Shown piece after piece: positions 50,220 to 58,613 of a stretch of 64,000 nt of DNA. Source of the stretch: Zoogloea sp. (lineage in GTDB: Bacteria > Pseudomonadota > Gammaproteobacteria > Burkholderiales > Rhodocyclaceae); contig JADJBR010000010.1 of the NCBI GenBank assembly GCA_016703645.1, positions 620,001 to 684,000 on the forward strand, written 5' to 3'. Numbering within the stretch: the first letter of the stretch is position 1; each line of letters starts with the position of its first letter. The notes beneath the pieces were generated by a model. That model made no database searches, was not told the DNA's origin, and was given only the letters and a program-made list of their open reading frames with translations. The position numbers and the translations under genes were made by a program.

Positions 50220-50759
50220 TCACGGCTTCAGCACCTCGATGGTGTGGCAATGATTGGTGTAGATGCACAGGTCACCGGCAATGGTCAGGGATTTCTTGAC
50301 CACTTCTTCGGGCGTCAGCTCGGTGTTCTCGATCAGCCCCCGGGCCGCCGCCTGGGCATAGGCACCACCACTGCCGATGGCCACGATGCCCTGTTCGGGT
50401 TCGAGCACGTCGCCGTTGCCGGTGATGATCAGGGAGTTGTCCAGATCGGCCACGGCGAGCATGGCTTCGAGACGACGCAGGGCGCGGTCGGTGCGCCAGT
50501 CCTTGGCCAGTTCGACGGCGCTGCGCACCAGGTTGCCCTGGTGCTTCTCGAGCTTGGCCTCGAAACGCTCGAAGAGCGTGAAGGCATCGGCCGTGCCGCC
50601 GGCAAAGCCCGCCAGGATGCGATCCTGGTAGAGCTTGCGCACCTTGCGGGCGCTGGCCTTGATGACGATGTTGCCCAGGGTGACCTGCCCGTCGCCGCCA
50701 AGGGCCACGTGCCGGCCGCGCCGGACCGAGAGAATGGTGGTGCCGTGATATTGTTCCAT
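50220..50759 (-). CDS. hslV: HslV, peptidase of the HslVU protease
   Basis: A 179-residue proteasome-like peptidase. The start MEQYHG is removed so that Thr7 of [19 protein letters not shown] becomes the N-terminal nucleophile. [16 protein letters not shown] and [20 protein letters not shown] are fully conserved. Forms rings with HslU and degrades misfolded proteins in heat stress. A heat-shock promoter ends directly in front of the start codon. Confidence 0.96.
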   Translation of the reverse strand: MEQYHGTTILSVRRGRHVALGGDGQVTLGNIVIKASARKVRKLYQDRILAGFAGGTADAFTLFERFEAKLEKHQGNLVRSAVELAKDWRTDRALRRLEAMLAVADLDNSLIITGNGDVLEPEQGIVAIGSGGAYAQAAARGLIENTELTPEEVVKKSLTIAGDLCIYTNHCHTIEVLKP

Positions 50760-50766
50760 CGGGCAG

Positions 50767-50794
50767 ATATGGGGATTCAAAAAGGGATTTCAAG
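50767..50794 (-). promoter_or_regulatory. Sigma-32 (RpoH) promoter of hslVU
   Basis: On the minus strand CTTGAAA (50794-50788), 13 bp, then CCCCATAT (50774-50767), a near-perfect match to the known heat-shock consensus. Transcription should start near 50760, one or two bases before the hslV ATG at 50759, so the mRNA would have almost no leader. Confidence 0.85.
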
Positions 50795-50832
50795 CCCGCT
50801 GGCGAGGCCTGCCCGGGCCGGACAGCCGAGCG

Positions 50833-52056
50833 TCAGCCGCGCAGTTCGATGCGGGCCACTTGATGCAGGCTCATCACCTGCATCAGGGCGGCAACCATGG
50901 AATTGACGCCCTTGAACACCACCAGCCTGCCCTGGGCATGGAGCTGGGAAACAATATTGAAGAGGGTGCCGGCCGAGACGAAATCCATGCGCCGAAGCAG
51001 ACTACAGTCCACCTCCACCTTGGTACGGCCACCGGCAAACGCGGTGATCTTGCGAAGCACTTCGGTATTGGGGCCGATGACTTCGCCCTCGAGGCGGTAG
51101 ATGTCGCTGAGCTGAACATCCAGGATCTGCGCATTCGTCTGACTTGCCGTGAGCTCGGGGGGCGGCTCCCACGACGGGGGAGACTCCTCGAAGGTCATGG
51201 CGTAATCGACGGCCAGCTCCTCAAAGCGATCCTGCTGCTCGGTGTACTGGAGCACTTCCAGCAGCAGCAACCACACCGGCTTCTGCTCGACCTTGCCGGG
51301 CGTGACCACGCCGCCCAGAACGGCAGCGAGATGCCCCGCCCCCACCAGGGACAGCTTGATCTTGGCCTTGCGCAGCCCTCGCACGGCCCGCAGCAGGAGC
51401 TCGGCTCCGGCATTGTCCACACCACGCAGGCGGCTCAGATCGATACGCAGGGCACCATTGCGCATGCCGATCTGGATGAGCTGCGCAAACTGCCCGGCGG
51501 CCTGACCGCTGAGGACACCCGAAAGATTGACCGTCTGCACCTTTGCCTCAGTGCCCACGACACCCTTGGGGGAGAGGTCCAGCCAGGCGGGTGGCGAACG
51601 CTCAAATTCGGTCGCGTAGCTCAGGCTGAGAGCTTCAAAGCGCTCCCGGTGCCCGGTCAGGCGCAACAGATCGAGGAGCATGCCCCACAGGGTAAAGCGC
51701 GCATCCACGCCCGTGCTCGTATCCAGGGCGTGCTCAAGGACGGAGCGGGCCTCGTCGTAGCCACCGTTGGCGTAGAGGATGGCGGCCTCTTCGGCCGACG
51801 GAGACATCTCATCGACGCCCTCCTCCACATGCACCCTGTCGGCACACTGGGCGAGCACGCGCTTGACGTCGCCACCGGCAATCGTGAAATCAAGGGACGA
51901 GGTTTCGCCGCGAGGCTTGCCGGGCGCCTGGGACAGGGGCGGGGGAGGTGGCACCGATGGGCGGGCACTCCCCTGGGCCGGGTCGGCAGCGACCCGTGGA
52001 CGCGGTGCTGCGGTTCCGGCAGGTGCAGGCTTCTTGCCGAAAAACGGTAGCGCCAC
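50833..52056 (-). CDS. Double STAS-domain protein
   Basis: A 407-residue soluble protein with two STAS-like domains, around residues 160-250 (VNLSGVLSGQAAGQFAQLIQ, LRIDLSRLRGVDNAGAELLL) and 310-407 (LSDIYRLEGEVIGPNTEVLR, VEVDCSLLRRMDFVSAGTLF), joined by helical repeats related to each other (RERFEALSLSYATEFERSPP and QDRFEELAVDYAMTFEESPP). The N-terminus is Pro-rich and disordered. STAS domains act as anti-sigma-antagonist or scaffold modules. GTG at 52056, seven bases after AGGAGGG, is the preferred start; an ATG seven codons earlier is the alternative. Function unknown. Confidence 0.75.
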   Translation of the reverse strand: MALPFFGKKPAPAGTAAPRPRVAADPAQGSARPSVPPPPPLSQAPGKPRGETSSLDFTIAGGDVKRVLAQCADRVHVEEGVDEMSPSAEEAAILYANGGYDEARSVLEHALDTSTGVDARFTLWGMLLDLLRLTGHRERFEALSLSYATEFERSPPAWLDLSPKGVVGTEAKVQTVNLSGVLSGQAAGQFAQLIQIGMRNGALRIDLSRLRGVDNAGAELLLRAVRGLRKAKIKLSLVGAGHLAAVLGGVVTPGKVEQKPVWLLLLEVLQYTEQQDRFEELAVDYAMTFEESPPSWEPPPELTASQTNAQILDVQLSDIYRLEGEVIGPNTEVLRKITAFAGGRTKVEVDCSLLRRMDFVSAGTLFNIVSQLHAQGRLVVFKGVNSMVAALMQVMSLHQVARIELRG

Positions 52057-52126
52057 TCCTATCCCTCCTTTTGTCATGTTCCGGAATTAGACAGGATATC
52101 ACTCTACAAAGCTTGTGCAGGCTGAT

Positions 52127-52918
52127 TTACAAGCGGTCGGATTTCACACCCGGGACAAGGAAAATGACAACCAGAAACACCGCACAAACGGGACCGAACG
52201 GCTGGTCGAAGGCGAGGGAAATGGCAAATGCGGCCGTGTATCCGGCCGTACCGATCGCTGCGGCCAGACCGAGCCCGGCCCGCCAGCTACTGCCGAAGCG
52301 ATAGGCCACCAGCGGGGGAACGAAAACCAGGGCGAAGGCAGCCATCACCCCGATGCTGACCGTGGCGAGGGCGATCACCACCCCGGCCAGGAGATCGAAG
52401 AGCATCAGACCGGGCCGCGCATCCAGCCCCCGGGCCTGGTGAAATTCCGGAAAGAAACGCGCGAGCAACAGGGACCGGTTGAGGCGCGCCAGCACCGGAA
52501 GCACCCCGGCACAGATGAGGGCAACGGCCAGCAGGTGTCCCTCGCCGGTGAAATAGAGCTGACCATCGAACAGGGCATGCCCCGCCTGCTCGGCGAGGGG
52601 ATGATTGGCCACCAGGAGCACCCCCGCGCCCCAGGCCAGAAGCATCATCAGCGCATAGGCATTGGCGCCCGCCGCCGCCGCAAGCCCCTTGGCAAGGGAT
52701 GCCAGCAGGGCGGCAATCGCTCCGCCGGCCAGCATCGGCCAGCCGAGCACCATCGCCAGGAGCGCCCCCGCCGAGGCCATCTGGGCAAAGGCCAGGGCAG
52801 CCAGCCACTCGCCACGCAAACGCAGGTACATGCCGATCAAGGGCAACAGTCCGGCAAGCAGCAGCCCGGTCAGGAAGGGCACCCGGAACAGGGGGTCAAC
52901 AAGCAGATCGAGATTCAT
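52127..52918 (-). CDS. znuB: Zinc ABC transporter permease (ZnuB-like)
   Basis: A 263-residue inner-membrane permease of the metal ABC-3 family, with seven to nine hydrophobic helices. Last gene of the operon, 13 bp after the ATPase gene. Metal specificity is taken from the whole operon (ZnuA-type binding protein, COG0523 GTPase, DksA with degenerate zinc finger), not from this gene itself. Confidence 0.85.
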   Translation of the reverse strand: MNLDLLVDPLFRVPFLTGLLLAGLLPLIGMYLRLRGEWLAALAFAQMASAGALLAMVLGWPMLAGGAIAALLASLAKGLAAAAGANAYALMMLLAWGAGVLLVANHPLAEQAGHALFDGQLYFTGEGHLLAVALICAGVLPVLARLNRSLLLARFFPEFHQARGLDARPGLMLFDLLAGVVIALATVSIGVMAAFALVFVPPLVAYRFGSSWRAGLGLAAAIGTAGYTAAFAISLAFDQPFGPVCAVFLVVIFLVPGVKSDRL

Positions 52919-52931
52919 CGGCGAGACTCCA

Positions 52932-53501
52932 TTACATCGCCCCCACCTGGATCACCCGGGTGCATACCCGATCAATCAGTGGCAGATCGTGGGAGACGAT
53001 GACGAAGCCCTGATCCGCGTGGCCCCGGCCGAGCCAGTCGGCAAGATAGTCCACCCCGGCCTGGTCAAGATTATTGCTGGGCTCGTCGAGCAGCACGATA
53101 TCCGCCGGGGCCGTCAGACAGGCCCACAGGCGCAGGAACTGGAGCTGGCCACCGGAGAGGCGATCCAGCCGCCAGTCGAGACGGTCAAGCAGCCAGGGCG
53201 GCAAGCCGGCCGGCGAGGCGCCGGTCAGGGCCAGCAGCTCCCGCCCGGTAAGGGGCACACCGCGCAGATCGGCAAAGCCCTGGGCCTGGTGGGAGATGGC
53301 CAGACCCGTCACCTTCTCGACCTGCCCGCCAAACACCTTCACCCCACCCCACAGGGCCTTCAGCAAGGTGGACTTGCCGGCACCATTGGGGCCGGCAAGT
53401 CCGAGGATCTCACCCCGGCGCAAGTCAAAATCCAGCGGGCCGGCCACAGGAACGCCATAGCCCGCCACCAGCCCGGTCACACGGAGCAGAACCTCTTCCA
53501 T
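52932..53501 (-). CDS. znuC: Zinc ABC transporter ATPase (ZnuC-like, short)
   Basis: A 189-residue ATPase, shorter than usual ZnuC (about 250 aa) because the regulatory C-terminal extension is missing and internal loops are short. Walker [10 protein letters not shown], signature LSGGQLQFLRLWACL and Walker B IVLLDEPSNNLD are all intact. ATG 53501; GTG codons at 53504 and 53507 are alternatives. It starts 6 bp after the znuA stop. Confidence 0.85.
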   Translation of the reverse strand: MEEVLLRVTGLVAGYGVPVAGPLDFDLRRGEILGLAGPNGAGKSTLLKALWGGVKVFGGQVEKVTGLAISHQAQGFADLRGVPLTGRELLALTGASPAGLPPWLLDRLDWRLDRLSGGQLQFLRLWACLTAPADIVLLDEPSNNLDQAGVDYLADWLGRGHADQGFVIVSHDLPLIDRVCTRVIQVGAM

Positions 53502-53507
53502 CACCAC

Positions 53508-54416
53508 TTACCTGAGCCCGCCCAGCAGACGCTGCACGGTATCGTCGAAAAGGCTCACCAGATCGGCCGCAGTAGGGCTGCCTCCCACGGTGAAGGGCAG
53601 GACGACCACCGGGATGCCGGCCCGATCCCCGAGCCAGTCGGATGCCGTCGGGCGGGAATAGGCGGCGCGCAGGATCATCCGGGCCGGCGTCGCCTTCTGG
53701 CGCTCCAGCAGCCCGGCCAGATGGGCACTGCCCGGCTCGACCCCTGGCTTGGGTTCGAGCGCGCCCAGCTCCTTGATACCCAGCCAGTCGGCCAAGTAGG
53801 CAAAGGAACGGTGCTGGACCCACACGGGAACGCCCCGCAAGGGTGCGGCAGCCTGCTCCCAGCGGACCATGGCCACTTTCCAGCGCTCGCTGAAGCGGGC
53901 AAGGTTGGCGCTGTAAGCGCCCGCTCCGGCGGGATCCACGCGACTCATGCGACCGGCCAGGGCCTCTGCAACCTTGAGAACGTTGCGCGGATCGGTCTGG
54001 ATGTGGGGATTGCCGCCGGGATGCACGTCCCCGTCGGCCCGGTCCAGACGGACCGGCACCTCGATCAGGCGTACCGCACTGGCGGCCTCGAAGTAAGCGG
54101 GCTGACCGGGCTGGATGGCGGCATTGCCCGACTCCCGCAGCACCACGGGCAACCAGCCGATCTCCAGGTCGGCGCCCGTGGCGACCACCAGCTGACTTGC
54201 CCGGGCGCGGGCGATCAGGGAGGGCTTGGCCTCGATGCGATGGGGATCCTGGAGGGCATTGGTGGCGGAGAAGACCTGGACCCGTTCGCCGCCGATCTCC
54301 TTCGCCAGCGCAGCCCACTCGGGCACCGTGGCAAAGACGTTGAGGGCTGCCGCAGCGGGCAGGGCGAGTACCGCGAGGAGCAGCGCGGCAAGATGGAACA
54401 TCAGTTTGGAATACAT
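53508..54416 (-). CDS. znuA: Zinc ABC transporter binding protein (ZnuA-like)
   Basis: A 302-residue periplasmic binding protein of the cluster 9 metal family. Signal peptide ends around PAAAAL. Metal-ligand histidines are seen in LQDPHRIEAKPS, in GNPHIQTDPRN and in WVQHRSFAYL. The long His-rich loop of E. coli ZnuA is absent. ATG at 54416 with GAGGAATCCGTCC; it starts 11 bp after the outer-membrane protein gene. Confidence 0.88.
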   Translation of the reverse strand: MYSKLMFHLAALLLAVLALPAAAALNVFATVPEWAALAKEIGGERVQVFSATNALQDPHRIEAKPSLIARARASQLVVATGADLEIGWLPVVLRESGNAAIQPGQPAYFEAASAVRLIEVPVRLDRADGDVHPGGNPHIQTDPRNVLKVAEALAGRMSRVDPAGAGAYSANLARFSERWKVAMVRWEQAAAPLRGVPVWVQHRSFAYLADWLGIKELGALEPKPGVEPGSAHLAGLLERQKATPARMILRAAYSRPTASDWLGDRAGIPVVVLPFTVGGSPTAADLVSLFDDTVQRLLGGLR

Positions 54417-54427
54417 GGACGGATTCC

Positions 54428-55885
54428 TCAGAACTTGTGGGCGCCGTGGGCACCGAGACTCATGATGTATTGCAGCCAGACCTGGTTGTCGCTCTCCCCG
54501 TTGCGGGACTTGTCGCGGGCCAGTTGCAGGCGCAGACGCGAGAACTCCGACGGAGACCAATCGACCATGGCCGACTGACGACTGGGGTTGTAGGCCGCCA
54601 GGAGGGGCAGGCCCGCCGGATCCAGACTGCCCAGATCGGCGGTGCCGCTGCGCAGCCAGTCGCCACGCACCCCGACACGCCAGTGCGGCATGAACTGATA
54701 GACGGCCTGGAGATAGCTGCCGGACTGACGGAACCGGGCCGCTGAAGTGGCTTCGGCAAGGCCACCCACGTCGTAATTCAGGTCACCGGTCTCGCGCCGC
54801 TGGAAGTACTCACCCTGCACCTTCAGGTTGGTCACGCTGCTGTTGCCGTTGGGCGCCCACTTGTAGACGAAATCGGCGATCCAGGTCTGACTGCGGCCGG
54901 AGAAGCTGTGGGCAAGGGCCGTGCCGGTAGCGTCGGCGCCGTCCTCGAAACCCCGCTCCCGCGGATTGGTGCGCACGTGGGACAGGCCCACCTGCCATGC
55001 CGATGAGGTGCCGATGTCGCCCCCCAGGTGTGCGAAGGCCGTCCACAGGCCGGCGCCATTGCGGTTGCGCTCGGCGCCGGGGAATTTCTGCCCGCTGGCC
55101 ACTTCCGTCCCGAGTTCGAGGAAGAGATCCGTCGGTGCAACCCAGCGCAACTGCACGCCGTCATTCTGCAGGCGATAGCCGAAGAAGGCCTTGTAGGCCA
55201 GCGGCGCGTCAGCAAAATCCCATTCGTGAGGGTGCTGCTGGTTGAGGTAGCCAACGCCGGACAGGAAGCGCCCGGCCTTCACCTTGAGGCCCGAGGTCAG
55301 ACCCAGGGTTTCCACGTTCACTTCCTCGACCTCGACCACCCCTTCACCGTCATCCTCGGCCAGCGCGAAGCGGGCGTTGGCGCGGAACAGGTGGTCCACG
55401 TTGGCCGAGAAGGCCAGTTCGGACTCGCCGAGGGAGAAGCCCTTGCGCGGGGGACCGACCTCACCGCCCGAGGGGATGAAGCCGTCGATGCGGTAGGCGG
55501 ACGGATCACGCTGGAAGCGGGTGAACTTGCTGTCGATGATCAGGGAGACGGACGGATTGAAGGCACTCTCGGAAGCGGGTCGGCGAGCCACGCGGTCGGC
55601 AGTGGCCTGGGCCTCGGCAGCCCGGGCCTCGACCTTGGCCACCGACTGGACGGCGGTGCTGGCCGTGGAGCCGGCGGCAGCGGCGGCCGTGGCCGCACCG
55701 GCGGCACGCTGCTCGGTCTCGGCCAGCCTGCGCTCGAGGGCCTCGATGCGCTGCTGGTAGGAATCACGCAGCTCCTTGAGCTGCTGGCGGAGTTGCTTCA
55801 GGTCGGCATCAGAGGCCGCGGTGGCGACCGCCGGGAAGGCGGCAGCAAGGGCGACGCAAAGCGCGCCGGGACGAAGGTATGACAT
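54428..55885 (-). CDS. Outer-membrane beta-barrel protein with N-terminal coiled coil, zinc operon
   Basis: A 485-residue exported protein. After a signal peptide (ending AVATAA) comes a coiled coil (LKQLRQQLKELRDSYQQRIE) and an Ala-rich stretch, then about 350 residues of alternating beta strands ending in F (GAHGAHKF), as in outer-membrane barrels. No TonB plug domain is seen. It resembles the plug-less barrels with trimeric coiled coils often encoded with zinc transporters. Its place directly upstream of znuA suggests zinc or zinc-chelate passage across the outer membrane; that is inference. Confidence 0.75.
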   Translation of the reverse strand: MSYLRPGALCVALAAAFPAVATAASDADLKQLRQQLKELRDSYQQRIEALERRLAETEQRAAGAATAAAAAGSTASTAVQSVAKVEARAAEAQATADRVARRPASESAFNPSVSLIIDSKFTRFQRDPSAYRIDGFIPSGGEVGPPRKGFSLGESELAFSANVDHLFRANARFALAEDDGEGVVEVEEVNVETLGLTSGLKVKAGRFLSGVGYLNQQHPHEWDFADAPLAYKAFFGYRLQNDGVQLRWVAPTDLFLELGTEVASGQKFPGAERNRNGAGLWTAFAHLGGDIGTSSAWQVGLSHVRTNPRERGFEDGADATGTALAHSFSGRSQTWIADFVYKWAPNGNSSVTNLKVQGEYFQRRETGDLNYDVGGLAEATSAARFRQSGSYLQAVYQFMPHWRVGVRGDWLRSGTADLGSLDPAGLPLLAAYNPSRQSAMVDWSPSEFSRLRLQLARDKSRNGESDNQVWLQYIMSLGAHGAHKF

Positions 55886-55967
55886 GGCTCGGATCTCCTG
55901 GGATCGGTCCGGAAACGGGGGAAGCGGCGCAGGCGGGGCCAGCACCGGTGTTCACGACGAGGACGGG

Positions 55968-56327
55968 TCAGGGAGATGCAGGAGGGCCCCTGGCCTGGGG
56001 CCGGGGCAGGCGCAATGCGCCGGGGACAAGCTCGGCGCCCGTCGGCAGGGCTGTGGGCACACCCTGGACGGCCAGCACCGGAAACGCCGACGGCAACATC
56101 GTGCCCAGATCCGCCACCACCAGGCACAACAGGCATGCGTCGTGGCGCTCGGCCGCGGGCACGCCGCCATCCGGTGTCGCCTGTCGCGCGACGTCCTCGG
56201 CCCGCGCCAGGGTGGCCAGGTCGCCCAGGTGACCGACAGCATGGGCCGTGGCAAAGACCTGCGCACACACCAGCAGCACAGCCAGCGCACTGCGCAGCAG
56301 GTACAAGGAGCGGGCCGACAGCCTCAT
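55968..56327 (-). CDS. Small DUF2946-like exported protein
   Basis: A 119-residue protein with an N-terminal hydrophobic segment (LLRSALAVLLVCAQVFATAH), a Cys pair in DACLLCLVVADLG and His residues nearby, the pattern of DUF2946 proteins found with metal-uptake genes. Probably periplasmic or membrane-bound; may bind metal. Its ATG overlaps the stop of the COG0523 gene (ATGA). Confidence 0.6.
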   Translation of the reverse strand: MRLSARSLYLLRSALAVLLVCAQVFATAHAVGHLGDLATLARAEDVARQATPDGGVPAAERHDACLLCLVVADLGTMLPSAFPVLAVQGVPTALPTGAELVPGALRLPRPQARGPPASP

Positions 56328-57391
56328 GCGGCACACACCGGGACGACCGGGCAGAAACAGGCGAAGGCCTGATCGACCACCTCCCGCGACAGCTCACGGA
56401 CAATGAACACCAGGCGGGTGCGGCGCACCTCATCCGGCCAGGCCGGCAGCGCCGCATCGGGATAGCGGAGGTGGTGAACGCACTGGACCACCCGAGGCCG
56501 CTCCTCGCCCCGGACATGGACGATACCCTTCACCCTCAGCAGGTGCTCGCCCTTCACGCTCTGCAACAGGTCGAGGGCGGACGAGAAATCGCCCCAGGAC
56601 ACCGGCGCATCGAAGCGCACCACGAAGGCATGGACCGATGCGTCGTGACGGTCGATGGCCCCTGCCGAGCCGCGTGACCGCGGCGCGTAGGGATGAAGCA
56701 CCGCCTGCGCGGCCACGGTTTCATCAGCCAGCCAGCGCGCCACATCGGCACTCTTGCTGCCGGGATTCCACAGGCCGCAATCAAGAACGGTCTCCGGGGC
56801 GACAACGCCCTCTGCCACATGTTGTTGCGGCGCCCCGGGATTGAGGCTGGCCAGCTGCGCCCCCAAGCCCTCCAGCGCCGGGCGGCTGGCCTGATCGCAC
56901 TTGGTGATGAGCAGACGGTCCGCCATCGCCACCTGCTTGACCGCTTCCGGACGGCTCGCAAGCTGGCGGGCACCGAACACGGCATCCACCACCGTGATCA
57001 CTCCGTCCAGGCGGAAACGCTCGGCGATGAAGAAATCCTGCATGAGGGTGAAAAGAACCGGCGCAGGATCGGCCAGGCCGGAGGTTTCGATGACGACTCG
57101 CGAGAGGGCGGGCAGATCGCGGCGCAGGCGCCGCATGAAGAGATCGCGGAGCGTCCGGGCCAGATCGCCGCGGACGGTACAGCACAGACAGCCGGATTCG
57201 AGGAGAACGAGGTTCTCGTCGATGTTCTCGACAAGAAGATGATCGATCGGCACGGCACCGAACTCGTTCATCAGGACCACGGTGCCCGCCAGCTCGGGCC
57301 GACGCAGCAGATGGTTAAGGACAGTTGTCTTTCCCGCTCCGAGAAAGCCGGTCAGCAGGGAGACGGGGATGCGCGGCGCCGGGGCGATCAT
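56324..57391 (-). CDS. COG0523 GTPase (CobW/ZigA-like metallochaperone)
   Basis: A 355-residue G3E-family GTPase. Walker A GFLGAGKTT at residues 15-23, the metal-binding GCLCC motif (CxCC), ETSGLADPAPVL, and the base-recognition TKCD. C-terminal CobW_C domain present. The group that sits in zinc-starvation operons supplies zinc to essential enzymes when zinc is short. Located between dksA and the zinc transporter genes, which supports that role. Confidence 0.9.
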   Translation of the reverse strand: MIAPAPRIPVSLLTGFLGAGKTTVLNHLLRRPELAGTVVLMNEFGAVPIDHLLVENIDENLVLLESGCLCCTVRGDLARTLRDLFMRRLRRDLPALSRVVIETSGLADPAPVLFTLMQDFFIAERFRLDGVITVVDAVFGARQLASRPEAVKQVAMADRLLITKCDQASRPALEGLGAQLASLNPGAPQQHVAEGVVAPETVLDCGLWNPGSKSADVARWLADETVAAQAVLHPYAPRSRGSAGAIDRHDASVHAFVVRFDAPVSWGDFSSALDLLQSVKGEHLLRVKGIVHVRGEERPRVVQCVHHLRYPDAALPAWPDEVRRTRLVFIVRELSREVVDQAFACFCPVVPVCAA

Positions 57392-57425
57392 GGAATGAGT
57401 AGCCGTCCCGGCGGAGCCGGAGGGA

Positions 57426-57860
57426 TTACTCCCCGTACAGCTTCTGGGTACGTTCACGACGCTCTTGAGCGTCGATGGAGAGCGTTGCCGTGGGGCGGGC
57501 CAGCAGGCGGCCGATGCCGATCGGGTCGCCCGTTTCCTCGCACCAGCCGTACTCACCCTGGGCAATACGCGTCAGGGCCTCATCGATCTTCTTGAGCAGC
57601 TTGCGCTCCCGGTCCCGCACGCGCAATTCGAGGGCATGCTCCTCCTCCACCGTCGCGCGGTCGGCCGGATCGGCAACCAGCTCGTTCTCACGAAGGTTGG
57701 CCCCCGTGCTGGCGGCATTCTCCAGCAACTCGTCGCGCATCCTGGTCAGGCGGATACGGAAGAACTCCAGCTGGACCGGATTCATGTAATCGTCTTCCGG
57801 CATGGCCAGAATTTCCGCTTCGGTCAGCAGCTTCTCATTGCTTGTCGTGGTTGCAACCAT
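57426..57860 (-). CDS. dksA: DksA-family RNA polymerase factor with degenerate zinc finger
   Basis: A 144-residue DksA. The coiled-coil domain (ENELVADPADRATVEEEHAL, with the D-x2-D-x-A tip) is intact. In the zinc-finger part only the first of four cysteines remains: YGWCEETGDPIGIGRLLARP, then TLSIDAQERRER, with Thr, Ser and Ala in the others. Such proteins work without zinc. The type occurs widely in alpha- and betaproteobacteria and as DksA2 in Pseudomonas. It heads the minus-strand operon with the COG0523 GTPase and zinc transporter. Confidence 0.93.
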   Translation of the reverse strand: MVATTTSNEKLLTEAEILAMPEDDYMNPVQLEFFRIRLTRMRDELLENAASTGANLRENELVADPADRATVEEEHALELRVRDRERKLLKKIDEALTRIAQGEYGWCEETGDPIGIGRLLARPTATLSIDAQERRERTQKLYGE

Positions 57861-58168
57861 GTCTCATTCCTCCCATGAATCGAATGTCGGGCACCTGGAC
57901 CCTGCCCGGCCCTGCTTTCCGCCGGTTTCTCGACTCTTACAAGTCCCGCTGGGGCATTTTGCCGCAAACCGCATTGCGGCACGCGTGCATCCGTTCTCTG
58001 AACTATGCACGAAACGCACCAGCCTGCGCTCAAGGCCGCGATTCTATGCACAGGATCGCTGCAATTACAACGTCCCGCCCGCAAACCTGAACATCGAGCC
58101 CAACATTCTGAAACACTGAATAAAGTCCTGGACTTCGGAAGAGGGGGGTCGTACTGTAAAATGTTGCG
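57861..58168. other. Divergent control region between dksA and ybgC
   Basis: 308 bp without a gene. It should hold the dksA promoter (leftward) and the Tol-Pal promoter (rightward), but no -35/-10 pair is convincing and no Zur-type palindrome was seen. The palindrome CGATGCATGCATCG (58167-58180) spans the ybgC start codon. Confidence 0.4.
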
Positions 58169-58609
58169 ATGCATGCATCGAATCATCCCGCACCAGCCAA
58201 GAGCAAACCGTTCTTTGCGCTCCCCGTCCGGGTCTACTACGAAGACACGGACGCCGCCGGCGTCGTGTACTACGCCAACTATCTCAAGTTCTGCGAACGA
58301 GCCCGCACCGACTGGCTGCGCGCGGTCGGCTTCGGGCAGCAGCGTCTGGCTGCCGAGCAGGATATCGTATTTGTCGTGCGGGCCGTGCAGGCCGACTACC
58401 TGCAGGCTGCGGTGCTGGATGACCAGCTTGAAGTCATCACCACCCTCGAACGCCTCGGCAGGGCCAGCCTTGTTTTCGCCCAGAAGATCCTCCGCGACAG
58501 CCAGGTCATCTTCGAGGCCCTGATCACCATCGCCTGCGTCAGCCTGGGCTCCCGCAAGGCCACCCCGATCCCCCCCGCTGTGCGCGCACAGTTCGCCACC
58601 CTGGTTTAA
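58169..58609 (+). CDS. ybgC: Acyl-CoA thioesterase YbgC
   Basis: A 146-residue hot-dog-fold thioesterase with the active-site stretch YYEDTDAAGVVYYANYLKFC. First gene of the Tol-Pal cluster, as in many Gram-negatives. A link to phospholipid metabolism at the inner membrane has been proposed for the family. No clear ribosome site is seen before the ATG. Confidence 0.93.
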   Translation: MHASNHPAPAKSKPFFALPVRVYYEDTDAAGVVYYANYLKFCERARTDWLRAVGFGQQRLAAEQDIVFVVRAVQADYLQAAVLDDQLEVITTLERLGRASLVFAQKILRDSQVIFEALITIACVSLGSRKATPIPPAVRAQFATLV

Positions 58610-58613
58610 TCCG

